Of a stretch of 43,113 nt of DNA, positions 40,990 through 43,113 are shown piece by piece. Source of the stretch: Ruminococcus sp. (GTDB taxonomy: Bacteria > Bacillota > Clostridia > Oscillospirales > Ruminococcaceae). The stretch's first letter is position 1. Each line of letters begins with the position of its first letter. A program made the translations under genes and the position numbers. The notes beneath the pieces were generated by a model. The model did no database searches. It was not told where the DNA came from and was given only the letters and a program-made list of their open reading frames with translations. The DNA is taken from positions 1-43,113 of the forward strand of contig JAFXCR010000029.1 in NCBI GenBank assembly GCA_017516465.1. The letters are read 5' to 3'.

Positions 40990-41018
40990 ATTATACCACA
41001 TACTTACGGAAAAGTCAA
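40990..41018 (-). promoter_or_regulatory. Promoter of the rpmG-secE-nusG-rplK-rplA unit
   Basis: TTGACT (41013-41018), 17 bases, TATAAT (40990-40995) on the minus strand. The rest of the divergent gap up to 41194 is AT-rich, and I see no other clear element. Confidence 0.8.
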
Positions 41019-41194
41019 GCCTTTTCAAAAAAATATTTTTTAGGATTTTCAATCCGATTATTCAATTCATCAAATTATCATTTTTCATAATATTATCACA
41101 ATTTAGTCACTATTTCAACACACATTAGTATTATTATTAATAAAAATTTATGGTATATTCTTGTGAAGATTATACCAATTGAGGAGATGTTTAT

Positions 41195-41701
41195 ATGAAA
41201 TGCAATTATTGCGGAAATGAATTCAACAGCGGTAATTTCTGCCCTCACTGCGGAGCAACAACACAGAACGATCAGACCTCTGTTTCTCCGACCACATCAC
41301 AGAACTACTATCAGAATCAAAACCAGAATCAGAACCGTTACATTTACAGCGATTCCTCTATGGTTCAGAAGCGTTCAATCGCTACCTGTATCATACTTTC
41401 ATTAGTCACTTGTGGAATTTATGGAATATTCTGGTTTATAAACCTTACCAACGACACAAAGTGTCTTTCTAACGATGCAACTTGCCCAAGCGGTGGAACA
41501 GCTTTTTTGTTCTGCCTCCTCACCTTTGGTATTTACGGCATTTACTGGGCTTACAAACAGGGTGAAAGAATAGATGCTGCTCGCACATCAAAAGGTCTCG
41601 CTCCTACAAATCAGGGAGCTATTTACATTATTTTTTCGGTTATAGGATTAGGAATTGTTGCTTACGCACTTATGCAGAAAGAAATCAACGATCTTGCATA
41701 A
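41195..41701 (+). CDS. Zinc-ribbon DUF4234 membrane protein
   Basis: 168 residues. The N-terminal zinc ribbon is MKCNYCGNEFNSGNFCPHCG (two CxxC pairs), followed by an Asn/Gln-rich linker (about 25-50) and a DUF4234-type region with three hydrophobic segments (IATCIILSLVTCGIYGIFWFI, GTAFLFCLLTFGIYGIYWAY, and AIYIIFSVIGLGIVAYALM). The repeated GIYGIxW motif is typical. The function of the family is unknown. It is a single gene with an own terminator. Confidence 0.88.
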   Translation: MKCNYCGNEFNSGNFCPHCGATTQNDQTSVSPTTSQNYYQNQNQNQNRYIYSDSSMVQKRSIATCIILSLVTCGIYGIFWFINLTNDTKCLSNDATCPSGGTAFLFCLLTFGIYGIYWAYKQGERIDAARTSKGLAPTNQGAIYIIFSVIGLGIVAYALMQKEINDLA

Positions 41702-41718
41702 ATTTATTTCCGACAACT

Positions 41719-41747
41719 AAGAGGACATCTTCGTGTCCTCTTTTTTT
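41719..41747 (+). terminator. Terminator after the DUF4234 gene
   Basis: AGAGGACA and TGTCCTCT with a six-base loop, then seven T. Confidence 0.85.
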
Positions 41748-41832
41748 CTTTAACATAATAGTTACTAATCGAAAATATTTTTAGCAAACCCGAATCACAA
41801 ACGTGTTTTTATTCACTCTTTCAGATTACAAC

Positions 41833-41861
41833 AAAAGCCTGTACCTAAAAGTACAGGCTTT
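41833..41861 (-). terminator. Terminator of the following minus-strand gene
   Basis: AAGCCTGTAC (41835-41844) and GTACAGGCTT (41851-41860) with T residues behind on the minus strand. Confidence 0.75.
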
Positions 41862-41865
41862 CATC

Positions 41866-42477
41866 TTAATATTGTTCACTCATTGCTTTTTCAAAAGCAT
41901 CTTCAAGAGCCTTATCCAAATCATCAGAATACTTCTTATAATTATCTTTTGTAACTACCACTGGCTTAGAACCGGTATATTTTGAATTCTGCTTGGATGC
42001 CACTGCAATACAGATACCTCTATCACAGGCAGCTTTAAAATCAAGCTTATCAACATCGTTGAAGTATTCCTTGAGTGACTTGTATATTTCCTCACCATCA
42101 ACACTAATTGAACCGCCAGTAGTTTCAACTTCTACACAGTGTTCCCCTGCTGAATAGGAAAGTTCTTCAATAATGACTGTATTTGCACCTTCTTCATCCA
42201 TTTCAGTAAGAACAGTATTAATAGCATTATAAAGACTTGACGAAGCAGAATTAGCAGATGTCACCTTAGACTTCACCTCACGTCTTGCTCTTCTTGCATC
42301 CTCTTCCTTCTGTTCAGAAACAGCCTTCCATATCAATATTCCGGAAACTGCTGCAATAGCAACAACCACAGCGATAACTATAAGAATAATAACTTTTTTA
42401 TTTTTATTATTCTGAGGAGTCTGATTTACGAAAGGATTCTGTACTCCTGCCGGATACCCCTGATTCTGATTATTCAT
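41866..42477 (-). CDS. Single-span membrane protein of unknown function
   Basis: 203 residues. A short Asn/Gln/Pro-rich N-terminus (1-25) precedes one membrane helix (about 29-50, VIILIVIAVVVAIAAVSGILIW) and an outer or periplasm-side-like domain of 150 residues starting with a basic, helical stretch (EEDARRARREVKSKV). That arrangement is pilin- or pseudopilin-like (AASAxxA-type helix and an outer domain with two Cys, ACDRGIC), but there is no prepilin cleavage motif. No family is recognised. It lies between the DUF4234 gene and gap, with its own terminator. Confidence 0.75.
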   Translation of the reverse strand: MNNQNQGYPAGVQNPFVNQTPQNNKNKKVIILIVIAVVVAIAAVSGILIWKAVSEQKEEDARRARREVKSKVTSANSASSSLYNAINTVLTEMDEEGANTVIIEELSYSAGEHCVEVETTGGSISVDGEEIYKSLKEYFNDVDKLDFKAACDRGICIAVASKQNSKYTGSKPVVVTKDNYKKYSDDLDKALEDAFEKAMSEQY

Positions 42478-42552
42478 TAAAACACCTTCTTTTTCAAATT
42501 ATACAAATACAGGGACGACAAAAGCCGTCCCCGTAATTCGTTATGCTTTTAA

Positions 42553-43113
<561 letters not shown>

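Noticed and set aside
40889-40990. Longer start of rpmG at 40990
   Set aside because: It would place the start codon in the -10 box; the short L33 start at 40888 has a good ribosome binding site and the family length.

Overview
The window looks like a chromosomal segment of a low-to-mid GC, Gram-positive gut or rumen Clostridia bacterium, most likely a Ruminococcus or close relative. Supporting signs are AGGAGG-type ribosome binding sites, many TTGACA-17-TATAAT promoters, a dockerin-bearing secreted protein (a cellulosome/amylosome hallmark), clostridial-type single-chain PurL, DUF368, and a CUT1 sugar transporter with no ATPase gene of its own. No rRNA, tRNA, CRISPR, prophage or complete insertion sequence was seen.

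Left part (1-9.7 kb): a truncated zinc-ribbon protein with 27-bp tandem repeats; a pyrC-pyrF pyrimidine operon whose leader holds an intrinsic terminator and a PyrR-site-like hairpin; trmB with a small downstream gene; a divergent gene that keeps the zinc-ligand spacing of zinc-dependent phospholipase C but has no signal peptide; and an ECF sigma factor, its membrane anti-sigma partner and a lipoprotein paralogue of the partner's outer domain. The sigma gene and the lipoprotein gene share a conserved upstream block of about 60 bp.

9.7-17.8 kb: an oligosaccharide import operon (solute-binding lipoprotein, two permeases, GH88/GH105-type unsaturated uronyl hydrolase, DUF5662 and probably a GNAT gene) on the minus strand. 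Divergent from it are a low-molecular-weight tyrosine phosphatase and nitroreductase pair and a metal-resistance operon (ArsR sensor, isoprenylcysteine methyltransferase-like protein, CDF exporter with a His tail).

17.8-28 kb: uvrA, a DUF368 polyprenyl-phosphate transporter candidate, a dockerin protein whose 5' UTR carries a MITE-like element, rpsF-ssb-rpsR behind a candidate S6:S18 autoregulatory leader, DUF378, a NERD protein, an HPr-like protein lacking the active-site His, and mtaB.

28-43.1 kb: purL, a large palindromic repeat between convergent purL and metG, metG-gltX, a three-gene operon of signal-less SpoIID-like and peptidoglycan-binding proteins, the rpmG-secE-nusG-rplK-rplA cluster (closed by a terminator, without rplJ-rplL behind it), two small envelope-type genes and the 3' part of gap. 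The strongest leads for undescribed biology are the sigma/anti-sigma/paralogous lipoprotein module, the SpoIID/PG-binding operon, the cytosolic PLC-like protein, the pyrC attenuator and the two families of palindromic repeats.
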